Below the pieces are notes generated by a model. It saw only the letters and a program-made list of their open reading frames with translations. It made no database searches and had not been told where the DNA came from. Positions 47,045-57,614 of a stretch of DNA of 64,000 nucleotides are shown here, in pieces. The stretch is from CAWGYT01 sp963826795 (GTDB taxonomy: Bacteria > Planctomycetota > Planctomycetia > Pirellulales > Pirellulaceae): assembly GCA_963826795.1 (NCBI GenBank), contig CAWGYT010000030.1, positions 1-64,000 of the forward strand, given 5' to 3'. Numbering within the stretch: the stretch's first letter is position 1; the number at the start of each line of letters is the position of its first letter. A program made the translations under genes and the position numbers.

Positions 47045-47757
47045 GTGTTTAGCCCTCACCCGCCCGGTCCCCGCGAGCGGGTCCCGAGCGACCTCTCCCG
47101 GCCTCGGGAGAGGTGACAACATGGTGTCCCTTCTCCCCAGCGCGGGAGAAGGTGGCCGCAGGCCGGATGAGGGGGCAAGCGTTGGCCGGGTCTCAACCCT
47201 CACCCGCCCGGTCCCCGCGAGCGGGTCCCGAGCGACCTCTCCCGGCCTCGGGAGAGGTGACACGATGGTGTCCCTTCTCCCCAGCGCGGGAGAAGGTGGC
47301 CGCAGGCCGGATGAGGGGGCAAGCGTTGGCCGGGTCTCAACCCTCACCCGCCCGGTCCCCGCGAGCGGGTCCCGAGCGACCTCTCCCGGCCTCGGGAGAG
47401 GTGACACGATCTTGTCCCTTCTCCCCAACGCGGGAGAAGGTGGCCGCAGGCCGGATGAGGGGGTCCCGTGCCCTCCCAGATGCTCAACCCTCACCCGCCC
47501 GGTCCCCGCGAGCGGGTCCCGAGCGACCTCTCCCGGCCTCGGGAGAGGTGACATGATCTTGTCCCTTCTCCCCAGCGCGGGAGAAGGTGGCCGCAGGCCG
47601 GATGAGGGGGTCCCGTGCCCTCCCAGATGCTCAACCCTCACCCGCCCGGTCCCCGCGAGCGGGTCCCGAGCGACCTCTCCCGGCCTCGGGAGAGGTGACA
47701 ACATGGTGTCCCTTCTCCCCAGCGCGGGAGAAGGTGGCCGCAGGCCGGATGAGGGGG
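47045..47757 (+). repeat. five-copy 144-147-bp tandem array
   Basis: The core TTCTCCCC(A) recurs at 47131, 47275, 47419, 47566 and 47713, offsets 144, 144, 147, 147. Each unit contains the CTCTCCCGGCCTCGGGAGAG palindrome, TGTCCCTTCTCCCC(A)GCGCGGGAGAAGGTGGCCGCAGG and a CTCACCCGCCCGGTCCCC start. Single units of the same family occur at 7976 and, inverted, near 60560 and 61005. Confidence 0.95.
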
Positions 47758-47803
47758 CCGGGGCAGGGGCCGGGGCCGGGGCCGGGGCGGGGGCGGGAGT
47801 GCG
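47757..47803 (+). repeat. GGGGCC-type G-run repeat
   Basis: Six or more GGGG runs separated by one or two C or CA bases. This could form a G-quadruplex on the plus strand, immediately 3' of the SdrD-B/dockerin gene. Confidence 0.6.
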
Positions 47804-47810
47804 CCGCGAT

Positions 47811-50363
47811 TCAAGCCACCCAAGCACCCTTGCGTCGCGGCGCCTGCTCATCAGCCAAGGCCGCGTCCACGGCGGCCGCCGCGAGACCGCGGGCTCCGAC
47901 GACATAGCCGCCGTCGCTGAACGCCACGACCAGGTCGCTCGAATCGAAATCGCCGTCGGCATCCCAATCGCCTTCGGCCCACCCGGAGTTATTTTCGATC
48001 CCGTCCTCATACTCGCCCGCGGCGAAGACTTGGACCAGGTCGCTCGAATCAAAACGGCGGTCAAGATTCGCGTCACCAAAGTCGGTCTCGAGGACGTCCT
48101 TGATCATCGCGATCCAATCACGCAGATCGACTCGTCCGTCGCCGGAGAGATCGAACTTCGGATCCATATCGAACTGTCGAATCGCCGTTCCCAGCAGGTC
48201 GATGTCCGCGGCGTCGACATCGCCATCGTGGTCAAAATCCCCCAGCAGTTCCTGGGGACGGTTGCCAAAGTCGATGCCTCGCAGACGGTCACCCGGTTGC
48301 AAGGTGAAGAAATAGGGCTCGCTGATGGGATAAGGCGCCAGGATGTTCCGTTCGGGCGGGAAGGTTCGAACCTGACCGTCCGGCAACACCTCGGTGATCA
48401 GGTGCTGACCCGGGCGGAGGTCCGTCAGCCAATAGCGACCTGTTTCGTCAATCGCCGTCTTGGGGTCGTCGTCCATCGTGATCGTGAACGGTTCGTCGGG
48501 ATCCAATCGGCGGTTGAAGTTCAGGTCCGAGTAAATCGTGATTCCTGCCAAGCCGGGTTCACGGCTCTCGCGGCTCCCGTTGCCGTTACGGTCAAGCCAC
48601 TTCGTGCCTTGCACCTGGGCCGGATCAACCAGTCGATTGCCGAAGTCGATTCCGTCGACGGTTTCGCCAGAGTTCAAGAACACGAGATGCTGACCCCCGT
48701 AGGCGATCGGGCGGCTGGGGAGCACGCTTGCCTGCGGTGGTGGGTCGTTCGGCACGCGGGGAAAGGTCTGTTCGTATCCGGCGGGGACCACTTCGCGGAT
48801 CGAGATGTATCCGGGGCGGATGTTCTCCAGGGAATAGCGACCGGACTCGTCGACGCGCGTGTTCAAGTCATCTCGCATTGTGACGGCGCGGGGTTCGTCG
48901 GCGTCCAACCGCCCGTTGAAGTTCCGATCGACATAGATCGTGACACCGGGAAGTCCCGGCTCATGATCTTCGCGTCGTCCGTTCCCGTTGCGATCCAGCC
49001 ATTTCAGGCCCTGGATCGTACCTGGCTGAACGGGTCGATTACCGAAATCCACGCCGTCCACTTGTTGGCCAGGTCGGACTGTCACCACGTGGCTCGCTCC
49101 GAGCGGCAGTGGTCCCGGCGGCGGCAGGGGATCGACCAAGATCAATTGCGGATATGTTTGCATCGAACCATCGGGCACGATCTCGCGAACTGCGTACGTT
49201 CCCGGCTCGACATCGTCGAATCGATACCTACCCGCCTCGTCAAAGTCGGTCTGCGGGTCATCGCGTTGTGTGAGCGTCCGAGGCTCGTCTCGATCGGGCA
49301 AATTGTTGCGATTGAGATCCAAGTAGATCGTGACGCCGGCCAGTCCAGGTTCCCTCGGGTCTCGCTCGGCATTCCCGTTGGCATCCAGCCACTTGGTCCC
49401 CTGGATGGAACCCGTCGTGGGCCGGACTCGTTGGTTCCCAAAATTCAGACCATCGACGCTTTGGCCTGCCGACAGCACGACGGTGTGTGCTCCGCCGCTG
49501 CGGGGTGCCATGATCAGCACCGGGATCTGAGCGAATGGGTCCTGCGAAAGCGTATCGACAAACTGCAGCGTGAACCGATGCGAGTACCCATCGCCCTCAA
49601 ACGCGACACGGAACTTCGACGAATCACCGCCGCATCCGTTGAGCTGAGGCCCCGTCAGGTTTTCGAGTCGGATCTCCGGGTCCGAGGCAACGACGTCAAC
49701 CTGGATGGGTCGAATGCAATAGGGGTGAACCGTCACGCCCACGGCCTCGACATGGCGCTCGCCCGCGGCTAACTTCAACACCAATCTTTCAGGATCGACC
49801 GTCGCGAAATCGTTGCCCAGCACCTGATCCGATTCGTCCAGAATGGGAGGCTGAATCGGCGGAAACGTTTGCTCGAAACCATCCGGGACAACCTCACGGA
49901 TCAGATACGTTCCGGGCCGAAGTCCGGCGAGGTGATAGAGTCCCGACTCGTCGAAGTCGGTGGCGGGAATGTCGCGCATCGATTGCGTCGAGGGCTCGCG
50001 CGGATCCAAGACGCCATTGCGGTTCAGATCCGCGTAGATCGTCACGCCGGCCAAGCCGGGTTCGCCCGCATCAAGTTCGCCATTGCCGTTGACATCGGAC
50101 CATTTCCGACCATGGACCGAGGCGAGGCGGATCGGCCCCGCTTCGGCGTCGATCGGGGCAGTCTCAATCGGATCGACGTGAACGGAATCGATGGCCGCAA
50201 GCAAGGCGTCGGCGGCAAGCAGTTGCCGTGTCTCAAGCCCTTCCAGGTGCAAGGGCCTCGCCAAGATCCGGGCCGTCGACCGCTGCGAGCCGCGCCGAAT
50301 CGTGGGTCGCCAAGTCCGAGTTGACGGCGGGTTCACGTGTCGCGAAGCAGAGCGTGATGACAT
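47811..50363 (-). CDS. secreted SdrD B-like repeat protein with dockerin module
   Basis: About 850 residues from the ATG at 50363 (AAGGGA 7 bases upstream). N-terminus carries the planctomycete export motif LEGLETRQLLAA (about residues 40-51). Four SdrD B-like (carboxypeptidase-like/Cna-B type) calcium repeats follow, each of the form KWLDxNGNGxRDxxEPGLxGVTIYxDLNxNGxLDxDEP...DExGRYxxxxxxPGTYxIREVxPDGxxQTxP. A domain of about 140 residues interrupts the first and second. The C-terminal ~130 residues contain dockerin-like repeats (DFDHDGDVDAADIDLL, DLSGDGRVDLRDW, DANLDRRFDSSDLVQVF, DWDADGDFDSSDLVVAF). Probably cell-surface or extracellular matrix protein. Divergent from the sigma factor gene. 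Confidence 0.9.
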   Translation of the reverse strand: MSSRSASRHVNPPSTRTWRPTIRRGSQRSTARILARPLHLEGLETRQLLAADALLAAIDSVHVDPIETAPIDAEAGPIRLASVHGRKWSDVNGNGELDAGEPGLAGVTIYADLNRNGVLDPREPSTQSMRDIPATDFDESGLYHLAGLRPGTYLIREVVPDGFEQTFPPIQPPILDESDQVLGNDFATVDPERLVLKLAAGERHVEAVGVTVHPYCIRPIQVDVVASDPEIRLENLTGPQLNGCGGDSSKFRVAFEGDGYSHRFTLQFVDTLSQDPFAQIPVLIMAPRSGGAHTVVLSAGQSVDGLNFGNQRVRPTTGSIQGTKWLDANGNAERDPREPGLAGVTIYLDLNRNNLPDRDEPRTLTQRDDPQTDFDEAGRYRFDDVEPGTYAVREIVPDGSMQTYPQLILVDPLPPPGPLPLGASHVVTVRPGQQVDGVDFGNRPVQPGTIQGLKWLDRNGNGRREDHEPGLPGVTIYVDRNFNGRLDADEPRAVTMRDDLNTRVDESGRYSLENIRPGYISIREVVPAGYEQTFPRVPNDPPPQASVLPSRPIAYGGQHLVFLNSGETVDGIDFGNRLVDPAQVQGTKWLDRNGNGSRESREPGLAGITIYSDLNFNRRLDPDEPFTITMDDDPKTAIDETGRYWLTDLRPGQHLITEVLPDGQVRTFPPERNILAPYPISEPYFFTLQPGDRLRGIDFGNRPQELLGDFDHDGDVDAADIDLLGTAIRQFDMDPKFDLSGDGRVDLRDWIAMIKDVLETDFGDANLDRRFDSSDLVQVFAAGEYEDGIENNSGWAEGDWDADGDFDSSDLVVAFSDGGYVVGARGLAAAAVDAALADEQAPRRKGAWVA

Positions 50364-50633
50364 GGCAGTTCCCTTTCGTGGATGCGTTTGCGTATTGTAT
50401 CTCTGGTCGCTCGAGAAGTGGAAAAGGTCACTCCGGTCCGCCAAAAATCCGCGAGAATTGCCCGCCTCGGGCGGTGCGGGGCGCGAGTCTCGGGCTGAGT
50501 CGGAGACCAATGCTTTGCTCTAAATCTGCAGCCCAATTAAACTTAAGTGGGCCAGTTGGAGGAAAATGCGAAATTCTTCGCGTTCGCGTGGCGGATGAGC
50601 AGCCGCGTTTCGAATACCCCTTGGGGAAAAACC

Positions 50634-51239
50634 ATGAGCCAATGCGATGGGCGTGCCGTGGCCGACCTGTCCGATCGTTCGCTGTTGCGACGCTTTCGGG
50701 CGGGCGAGCACGACGCGGCAACCGAGCTTTACGTTCGTTACGCGAGCCGGCTGCTGGCGCTGGCCAACGCGCACACCTCCCCGTCGCTTTCGTCCCGATT
50801 CGACCCGGAAGACGTCGTCCAATCCGTGTTTCGCACATTCTTTCGCCGGGCCGCCGCGGGACTGTACGATGTTCCACCCGGTGACCAGCTGTGGCAGCTG
50901 TTCCTGGTGATCGCCCTGAACAAGGTTCGCGCGTTGAGTATTCATCATCGAGCCCAGAAGCGGGACGTCACGCGGACCTCGGGGTCGGCGATCGTCGAAA
51001 CGTATCCCGGAACGGCCGACGAGGCACCACGACAGGTACTGAAGCTGGTCATGGATGACATCATTAGCCGGCTGCCGGAGGCGGAGCAAAAAATGATCCG
51101 GCTGCGAATCGACGGTTTTGATGTCCGTGAAATTGCCGCCCAAACCGATCGTTCCAAACGGACCGTGGAGCGTGTCCTGCAGCGGTTCCGACACGAACTC
51201 TCCGAACTGATTGAAGACTCGTCCCGACCCGACAACTAG
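50634..51239 (+). CDS. ECF-type RNA polymerase sigma factor
   Basis: 201 residues from the ATG at 50634. Region 2: SLLRRFRAGEHDAATELYVRYASRLLALANAH, DPEDVVQSVFRTFFRRA; region 4: LPEAEQKMIRLRIDGFDVREIAAQTDRSKRTVERVLQRFRHEL. The region-4 motif with SKRTVERVLQR fits planctomycete ECF groups that are encoded next to Ser/Thr kinases rather than anti-sigma factors. The kinase gene starts 10 bases after its stop, and the metalloprotease gene 12 bases after that, so the three appear co-transcribed. Confidence 0.92.
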   Translation: MSQCDGRAVADLSDRSLLRRFRAGEHDAATELYVRYASRLLALANAHTSPSLSSRFDPEDVVQSVFRTFFRRAAAGLYDVPPGDQLWQLFLVIALNKVRALSIHHRAQKRDVTRTSGSAIVETYPGTADEAPRQVLKLVMDDIISRLPEAEQKMIRLRIDGFDVREIAAQTDRSKRTVERVLQRFRHELSELIEDSSRPDN

Positions 51240-51249
51240 CCACGATCCC

Positions 51250-54200
51250 ATGCTTCTTCACCGCACCATCCCGAACCGCCGTGTGGACGAATTTGTCGAG
51301 CGATACGAGATGGCGCGCGCCCGGGACGGGGACGTGCAGTGGGCTGCGTTCCTGCCCGATCGAACCGATGCGGAATACCAAACGATCGGCCTGGAGTTGA
51401 TGCGTGTGGATCTGGAGTGCCGCTGGGAACGCGGTCTGCCGGTTTCCGTGCAGGACTATCGTGCCACGCATGCCGACCTGCTTCGCGACCCGGGCGCGAT
51501 TCGCGAACTGGCGTTCGAAGAATATCGCCTCCGCCTGCAGTCAGGCGAAGATGTCGAGCCGACCGAATACGTCGAACGATACCAGATTGACACCGCTCGA
51601 TGGCCACGCACGAATGCCCCCTTGGATGTCGGGACGTCCGCGAAATCGCTGGCCAGCCTGCAACCCGAGGTGATACGGCTGGCCGACGCGATTCAGCTGT
51701 TCCCTCAGGTTGGTGAGACGTTCGGCCAATTTCGCATTCTGGAACAGCTGGGAGAGGGTTCCTTCGGGCGAGTTTACCTTGCCAGCCAAGGGGAACTGGC
51801 CTCGCGCGACGTGGTGCTCAAGATCACCTCGACACGGTCGGTCGAGCCCGATCGGCTCGCCCGACTCCAGCATACGAACATCGTCCCGATCTTTTCGTTT
51901 CATCAGCAGGGTTCGCTGTTTGCCATCTGCATGCCGCTGCTCGGTACGAAAACCTTGGCCGACGCGATCTGCGCGCGTCGCCGGCTCGCTGGAATGCCGC
52001 CGACCGGCGAATTTCTCGCTCGTCTCCTGCGTGGATCTCGCGAGTGTGAGGCCGGTGACGGCGAGGCGAACGGGTTCGATCACCTTGCCGAGGCACGGCT
52101 GGATCAAATCGCCGCGATGAGTTTCGTCGAGGCGAGCATTACGATGGCGATCGAGCTGGCCGAGGGCCTTGCCCACGCACATGACCGAGGCGTCGTGCAC
52201 CGCGACTTGAAACCGGCGAACGTGTTGCTGACGAAAGAGGGTCGGCCGATGTTGCTGGACTTCAATGTTTCAGACGACACGGCGGTCGGCGAGCAGGCGT
52301 GTCAATTCGTCGGCGGCACATTGCCCTACATGGCGCCGGAACACTTGCGGGCACTCGAAACAGGTCGGGGAATCGACATCCGCAGCGACGTGTACTCGTT
52401 TGGCGTCAATCTCTGTGAATTGCTGACTGGATGCCGTCCGATCCGATCGGCGAGCGATGTGGAGGCCACGGCGGCCACCGCGTCAGATACAGACTCTGGC
52501 GGTGCGGTCCTTGACGAATCCTGCGCCGCCGCGAATTCGGAGTGCCTTGCCTCGGCGAACATCGAAGTTCGCGCACTTCCCAAGATGCTTCCCCCGGATG
52601 TCGCGTCGATCATCTCCCGCTGTCTGGAGCCCGATCCTGCCCTGCGTTACCAGTCGATGCACCAGGTCCTTGAAGATCTCATTCGGCACCAGGCGAGCCG
52701 GCCACTGCGTTACGCGGCGAATACGTCATGGCGTGAACGGATCGGCAAGTGGCGGCGCCGCCATCCTCGCCTGGCCTCACTGACGACCGTGGGCATCACG
52801 TTGTTGATCGTGATCGCCGTGGCCGTTACTCGGCTGTCGGTCCAGCATCGTGAACTGCAGCGTACCGAGGCTTATCTGGCTCTGGATAAGGTCCAGCAAC
52901 GCCTTCCGATGATTCGCCTCCAGCTGAGCTCGCCTGAGTCGGACCCGCAGATGTTGGAGCAGGGCCGCGAGGCCGCACGATCAATCCTTGATGAGCTGGG
53001 CAAGTTCACGCAGTTGGATGCGATCCCGCGTTCGCCGGACAGGCTCGATCCCGCACGGACGGGCTTGAACGCCGCGCGATCGTCGCATGCCGCGTGGCTG
53101 GATCCCATCGATCAGCAACGCTGGCAGCACCAGGTCGCGGAACTGTTTTACCTGTTGGCGGTCGCTGAATTGCGACTGGTCCGTGCCGAGGATGAGCCTT
53201 CGCAGGGTCCTCCCTCCGCAAGCCGATATCGCCTGGCCGAATGGCTGAACCAGTGCGCCGCTGCGTGTTGGAGCGACGACTCGCGTCAAGTCCCCAAGGC
53301 GTTTGAACTGCAGCGCGACTGGATTCACACGGTGCTCGAGGCGAAGACTGCCGATGGTCCGAGTGCTTCGTTCGCGGAGCGAATGCCGCTGAATGGCGAC
53401 GCGTACGAACACTTGCTCGCGCTGGAACTGATCCGCCAGGGCCATTGCGGCGAAGCGATTCCCTTGCTGGTCCGCCTGCGCAACGAGAATCCCCACGACA
53501 TTTCGGCCTGGGTGCTGCTGGGTGACGCTTATCTGTCGGTGGGAGCGGCAAGTGACGCCAAGTCATGTTACGACGCGAGCGTGGCATTGTGGCCTGACTC
53601 GCCTACCTGCTACTTTCACCGAGGCGTCTATTATCTGACTCGCCAGGATTACCCGGCGGCGATCTCGGACTTCGACCAGACGTTAGCGCGTCATTCGCAG
53701 CATCCCGGTGCGCAATTGAACCGCGGCGTGGCGTCGCTGAAGTTGCAGGATTTTGTTTCCGCGGAGCGTGACTTTTCGGCTGCCTTACGGGAGGGAGCGA
53801 CGCAGACACGCGTGTTTTTCTTGCGGGCACAGGCCAGGGTCGGCCTGGGCGACCACGAGGGGGCGGCGCAAGATCGACGACAAGGAATGCTTCGGCGCCC
53901 AACCGATCCGGTCAGTTGCATCGTCCTCGGGAACGCTTTGTTGCAGGGGGACGCGCAGGACGCGCTGGCGTGGTATCGCACGGCGCTCGCCATGGATCCC
54001 GGCTCCCACTCGGCACTCCGCAACATCGCACACGTGCTGGCGGAACGACTCGGCGAAACCGAGGCGGCGATCGAGGTGATCGACCGCCTGGTCGCGCAAT
54101 TCGGTCGTCGTCCTGAAGATCTCGTATCGCGTGGTGTACTTTACGCTCGCACGGGCAACCGGTCCGCCGCCATCTCGGATGGCGAAGCGGTTTTAGCGAC

Positions 54201-54507
54201 GGGTCAGGACGGAAAGACGTTATTTCAAGTCGCGTGCATCTACGCGCTCTGTGCCCAAGAGGGGACCGCGGACGCCGACCGCGCGATCCAGCTCGTGGGC
54301 CAAGCGATCCAAGTCGAACCGCGTTGGTTGGAGGTTGCTCAGCGCGATCCGGACCTGGCGTCACTCCGCCGGAATGCAAAGTTTCGCGAGTTACTGCGCA
54401 CTGCAAGTTCGATGCAACGTGTGATCCAATCCGTGGAAATCACCTCCCCCGGCCATCCCGTGGGCGAGCAAAATTCGGGTGTGAGCCGGCAGGATTCTGC
54501 CAGATAA
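51250..54507 (+). CDS. membrane Ser/Thr protein kinase with C-terminal TPR domain
   Basis: About 1085 residues. N-terminal ~150 residues are unique; kinase domain about 160-480: glycine loop GEGSFGRVY (168-176), catalytic Lys191 (VVLKI), HRDLKPAN (317-324), then DFN (337-339) where DFG is usual, TLPYMAPE (P-loop end near 362-364). One membrane helix at about 508-528 (LASLTTVGITLLIVIAVAVTR), then an extracytoplasmic region with TPR repeats (AWVLLGDAYLSVGAASDAKSCYDASV, CYFHRGVYYLTRQDYPAAISDFDQTL, QLNRGVASLKLQDFVSAERDFSAAL). An insertion between kinase lobes (RALETGRGID to CLEPDP) is Ala/Asp-rich. Alternative start TTG 51211 overlaps the sigma gene. Confidence 0.9.
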   Translation: MLLHRTIPNRRVDEFVERYEMARARDGDVQWAAFLPDRTDAEYQTIGLELMRVDLECRWERGLPVSVQDYRATHADLLRDPGAIRELAFEEYRLRLQSGEDVEPTEYVERYQIDTARWPRTNAPLDVGTSAKSLASLQPEVIRLADAIQLFPQVGETFGQFRILEQLGEGSFGRVYLASQGELASRDVVLKITSTRSVEPDRLARLQHTNIVPIFSFHQQGSLFAICMPLLGTKTLADAICARRRLAGMPPTGEFLARLLRGSRECEAGDGEANGFDHLAEARLDQIAAMSFVEASITMAIELAEGLAHAHDRGVVHRDLKPANVLLTKEGRPMLLDFNVSDDTAVGEQACQFVGGTLPYMAPEHLRALETGRGIDIRSDVYSFGVNLCELLTGCRPIRSASDVEATAATASDTDSGGAVLDESCAAANSECLASANIEVRALPKMLPPDVASIISRCLEPDPALRYQSMHQVLEDLIRHQASRPLRYAANTSWRERIGKWRRRHPRLASLTTVGITLLIVIAVAVTRLSVQHRELQRTEAYLALDKVQQRLPMIRLQLSSPESDPQMLEQGREAARSILDELGKFTQLDAIPRSPDRLDPARTGLNAARSSHAAWLDPIDQQRWQHQVAELFYLLAVAELRLVRAEDEPSQGPPSASRYRLAEWLNQCAAACWSDDSRQVPKAFELQRDWIHTVLEAKTADGPSASFAERMPLNGDAYEHLLALELIRQGHCGEAIPLLVRLRNENPHDISAWVLLGDAYLSVGAASDAKSCYDASVALWPDSPTCYFHRGVYYLTRQDYPAAISDFDQTLARHSQHPGAQLNRGVASLKLQDFVSAERDFSAALREGATQTRVFFLRAQARVGLGDHEGAAQDRRQGMLRRPTDPVSCIVLGNALLQGDAQDALAWYRTALAMDPGSHSALRNIAHVLAERLGETEAAIEVIDRLVAQFGRRPEDLVSRGVLYARTGNRSAAISDGEAVLATGQDGKTLFQVACIYALCAQEGTADADRAIQLVGQAIQVEPRWLEVAQRDPDLASLRRNAKFRELLRTASSMQRVIQSVEITSPGHPVGEQNSGVSRQDSAR

Positions 54508-54519
54508 TACGAGCCGACA

Positions 54520-57500
54520 ATGACCACCTTGCTGAATTGGCTACGCACGACCTGCGCACGACGCCTCCCGGGGCGACGCGCGCTGAGAGCGCGTGGTCGC
54601 GCCTTCGAACGGCTGGAAGGACGCGAGTTGCTTGACGGGGCGGGTCGAGCCAGCGGTCTGACATGGGCGGATACATCGCAGCTGACGCTGAGCTTCGCGA
54701 ACGACTCCACTGACATCGCCGGAGAACCCAGCCAGTTATTCGAACGGTTCGGCACCTTGGGACGGCCCGCGGAATGGCAGAATGCGATCCTGCTCGGCTT
54801 CCAAACCTGGCTTCGATCGACGGGCAGCAACGTTGGCGTTGTCTCGGATGTCGGATCGCTGCCGTTCGGGACGCCCGGACCTCGGACGGGCGACCACCGG
54901 TTTGGCGATATTCGCGTCGGCGCACGACCGCTCTCGGACGACGTGATGGCGATCGCCGTTGCCCATGACACCGTGGTATCGGGAACGTGGGGCGGTGATT
55001 TGATCTTTAACAGCGACGCCGACTTCGCGAGTCTCGCTGACCTGTTTGCGGTTGCGGTTCATGAGGCAGGGCACGTCTTTGGGCTGGAACACAGCGACGA
55101 TCCGCAGTCGCCGATGCACGTGCACGGCATCTCGCCCAAGACGTCGCCAACGCCGCAAGATCTCGCCGACATCCAGCGTCAGCATGGGCAGCGTGTCCCC
55201 GATTCGAATGAAGGTCCCCACGGCAACGAAACTCCCCGGACGGCAACGCCGCTGGAACTGAGCTTGAACCCGGCGCTTGACGTTTCGGCGAAGACTCACC
55301 TCGTTTATGGCGATATCACGACCTCCGACGACGTGGACGTGTTTTCGCTGTCGTTGCCCACGCGCACGCGGGCGCGATCACGGTCCGGCTGCAATCCCGA
55401 CAGATCAGCTTGCTGGCCCCGTCACTCCGCATCTCAACGGTCGATGGCACCGAAATTGCCAGGACCGAGTCGCGGCGTGTGGGAGGGGCGACGGTGGAGA
55501 TCCTGATTGACGATCCGGTGCCGGGTGGAACGTATTTGATTGAGGTTCGCGCCGCGCGGGGCACTGCCTTCGACGTCGGCGGCTATTCCCTCATCACGCG
55601 GTTCGAGGGAGACTTTGGTGTTCCGATCGCCGAAGAAACGTTGGACCTCTTGACGGTGGCACGTGAACGCAAGATCACGCAACGCGACCTCCAGGCGCTG
55701 CTGGCCGATCGGGAGTACCTGCTGGACGCACGAGAGAACGACGTCGACAGCATCTTGGCGGCGGTCAATCTACCGCCCCAAGTGGGATTCGAATTGTATT
55801 CCCACTATGAAGCGCTGGGCGCGATCTCCAGCGCTCGCGACGTGGATTACTTTTTTTTCACGGCCGCCGACGCCGATGATTCGGTCTCGCCCTATCTGCA
55901 TTTAACGGTTCGTCCCCTCGAACTGGCCGGCTTGATCCCCAGCGTCAGTGTGCTGGACCGACGGGGCAACGAGATCCACGCCACCCTGCTGGTCAACGGC
56001 GGCGGCGAGGTGGTACTGCAAGCGCCGGCGATTCCCGGTGAGCGGTACTACATTCGCGTCAAGGCAGCGTCGGACAACGGATTGTTCGATCGCGGGAATT
56101 ACCGAGTGTCACTGACCTTTGTCGAAACCGCGCTCGAGCCGGTCACGTTCGCCCAGGGACACTGGCCGGCGGTAACGGAAGCACCGAGCGCGAATCCCCC
56201 GCCTTCGACGGGGCGTCCCACGGGCTCGAAGGAAGACTCCAATCGTGACGTGGTCCCTGCATTGAACGATTCGGATGCGACGGCCGCCCCGTCCGGATAC
56301 GTGCTCTATGTCGCCACGCCTCAACTATTTCATTTCATCTTGCAAGCGGGACCTGCTCAAGCGGAGGGATACGAGCTCGTCCTGGCATCGCTTTTCGACG
56401 CGACCGATCGACTCGTCCACACGATGAGCGCGCCTGCGGGCGAAACCCGCACGACTCACAGTGTGTTGCTGTTGCCAGGAACGTACCGGATGCGGTTCGA
56501 CTCGATCACGCTGGGTTCCCTGCGGTCGAAGCCGTTGTCGTTCCGCTTGCTCGGTCTGTCCGTTTCCGATCCCTTTGCCGTCGACCCGGACGACCCATCG
56601 TACGACCCGTTTTTCGAGTGTCCGGGCAGCGACCCCTTGTTTTGTTACCCGGGTGGGATTATCAGCGAGGACCCCTTCCTGTGGCAAGATTTCCTCGACT
56701 CGTTACCGTCCGTCCCCGACCTGGACCTTCCCGAACTGATTTCCGAGTTGTTGGGAAGCTGGTGGTATTGGTACTGGGACCAACAAGGCACGCAGTTCCC
56801 TCCGCTGGCGATCGACGACGGGTACCTGGCGGCGAGTGGAGTGACGCTGGTTGTCGACGCTGCGTACGGTGTCTTGGCCAACGATTTCTTCGATCCCGCC
56901 GCGCACGTTACGGCGAGTCTGTACGATGACGTGGAAGTTGGGATGCTGACGGTGCAGGATGACGGTGGCTTCAGCTACCAGCCGCCGCCCGGATTCTCGG
57001 GTGATGTCCGATTCTACTATCAGGCATTCGCGCTTCAACAGGGTTCGCCCATCGCGACGGTGACGATTCGCGTCCTTCCTGAAGAGACGCTTCCCGGTGA
57101 TTTCGACGGCAGCGATGCGGTGGACGTCGAGGACATCGATCTGTTGTGCGAAGCCATTCGTTTCGACGACGATTCGGCCATCTTTGACTTGAATTTGGAT
57201 GGCTTCGTCAACTCCCGCGATTGGCAGATGATGTTGGCCTTGATTCTCGGAACCACGGCGGGTGATGCCAACCTCGACGGCCGTTTCAACTCCGAGGATT
57301 TGGTGGCCGTCTTCTTGGTGAACGAATACGAGGATGGCGTGGTCGGTAATTCGTCGTGGGCAACCGGAGACTGGAACTGTGATGGTGAGTTCACGTCCGA
57401 CGACCTGATCGCCGCATTGCAAGCCGGGAGCTACGTCGCCGAAGCGGTGGGGCTGGTAACGCCAACGACGATTCCCCGCCCGACCGAAGTGGCGGCCCGA

Positions 57501-57614
57501 CTCGCGGCAGATCGCGTGGGAAACGACCGGGTCAGGCCAATCGCAGCCCATTCGGCACACGCCGGTCCGGAACTGCCAGCACGACCGCGCCATCTGCTCC
57601 GACAATTCCGGTGA
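54520..57614 (+). pseudogene. secreted matrixin-like metalloprotease with dockerin repeats, one-base frameshift
   Basis: N-terminal export motif FERLEGRELLDG, then a zinc protease domain with H181-E182-AGH185-VFGLE-H191 and Met199 (HEAGHVFGLEH, SPMH), matching the M10/matrixin HExxHxxGxxH pattern. The frame breaks at 55357-55371; one C in the CCC run gives LPHAHAGAITVRLQSRQISLLAPSLRIST, restoring the fold. After it come Ig/pre-peptidase-like beta-domains and a C-terminal dockerin (DFDGSDAVDVEDIDLL, DLNLDGFVNSRDWQMM, DANLDGRFNSEDLVAVF, DWNCDGEFTSDDLIAAL). Last gene of the sigma/kinase run. Its 3' end overlaps csaA by 83 bases. Confidence 0.85.

Larger units (their letters stand above)
46816..47810. 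other. intergenic, mostly repeat array
   Basis: 46828-47044 shows no gene; 47045-47757 is the tandem array and 47757-47803 a G-rich run. No protein can be supported, even though the long plus-strand frame crossing the array is open because the period is a multiple of three. Confidence 0.7.

Noticed and set aside
47121..49772. 883-codon plus-strand open frame
   Set aside because: It is open because the repeat period is a multiple of three and then runs antisense to the SdrD-B/dockerin gene, whose frame carries clear domains.
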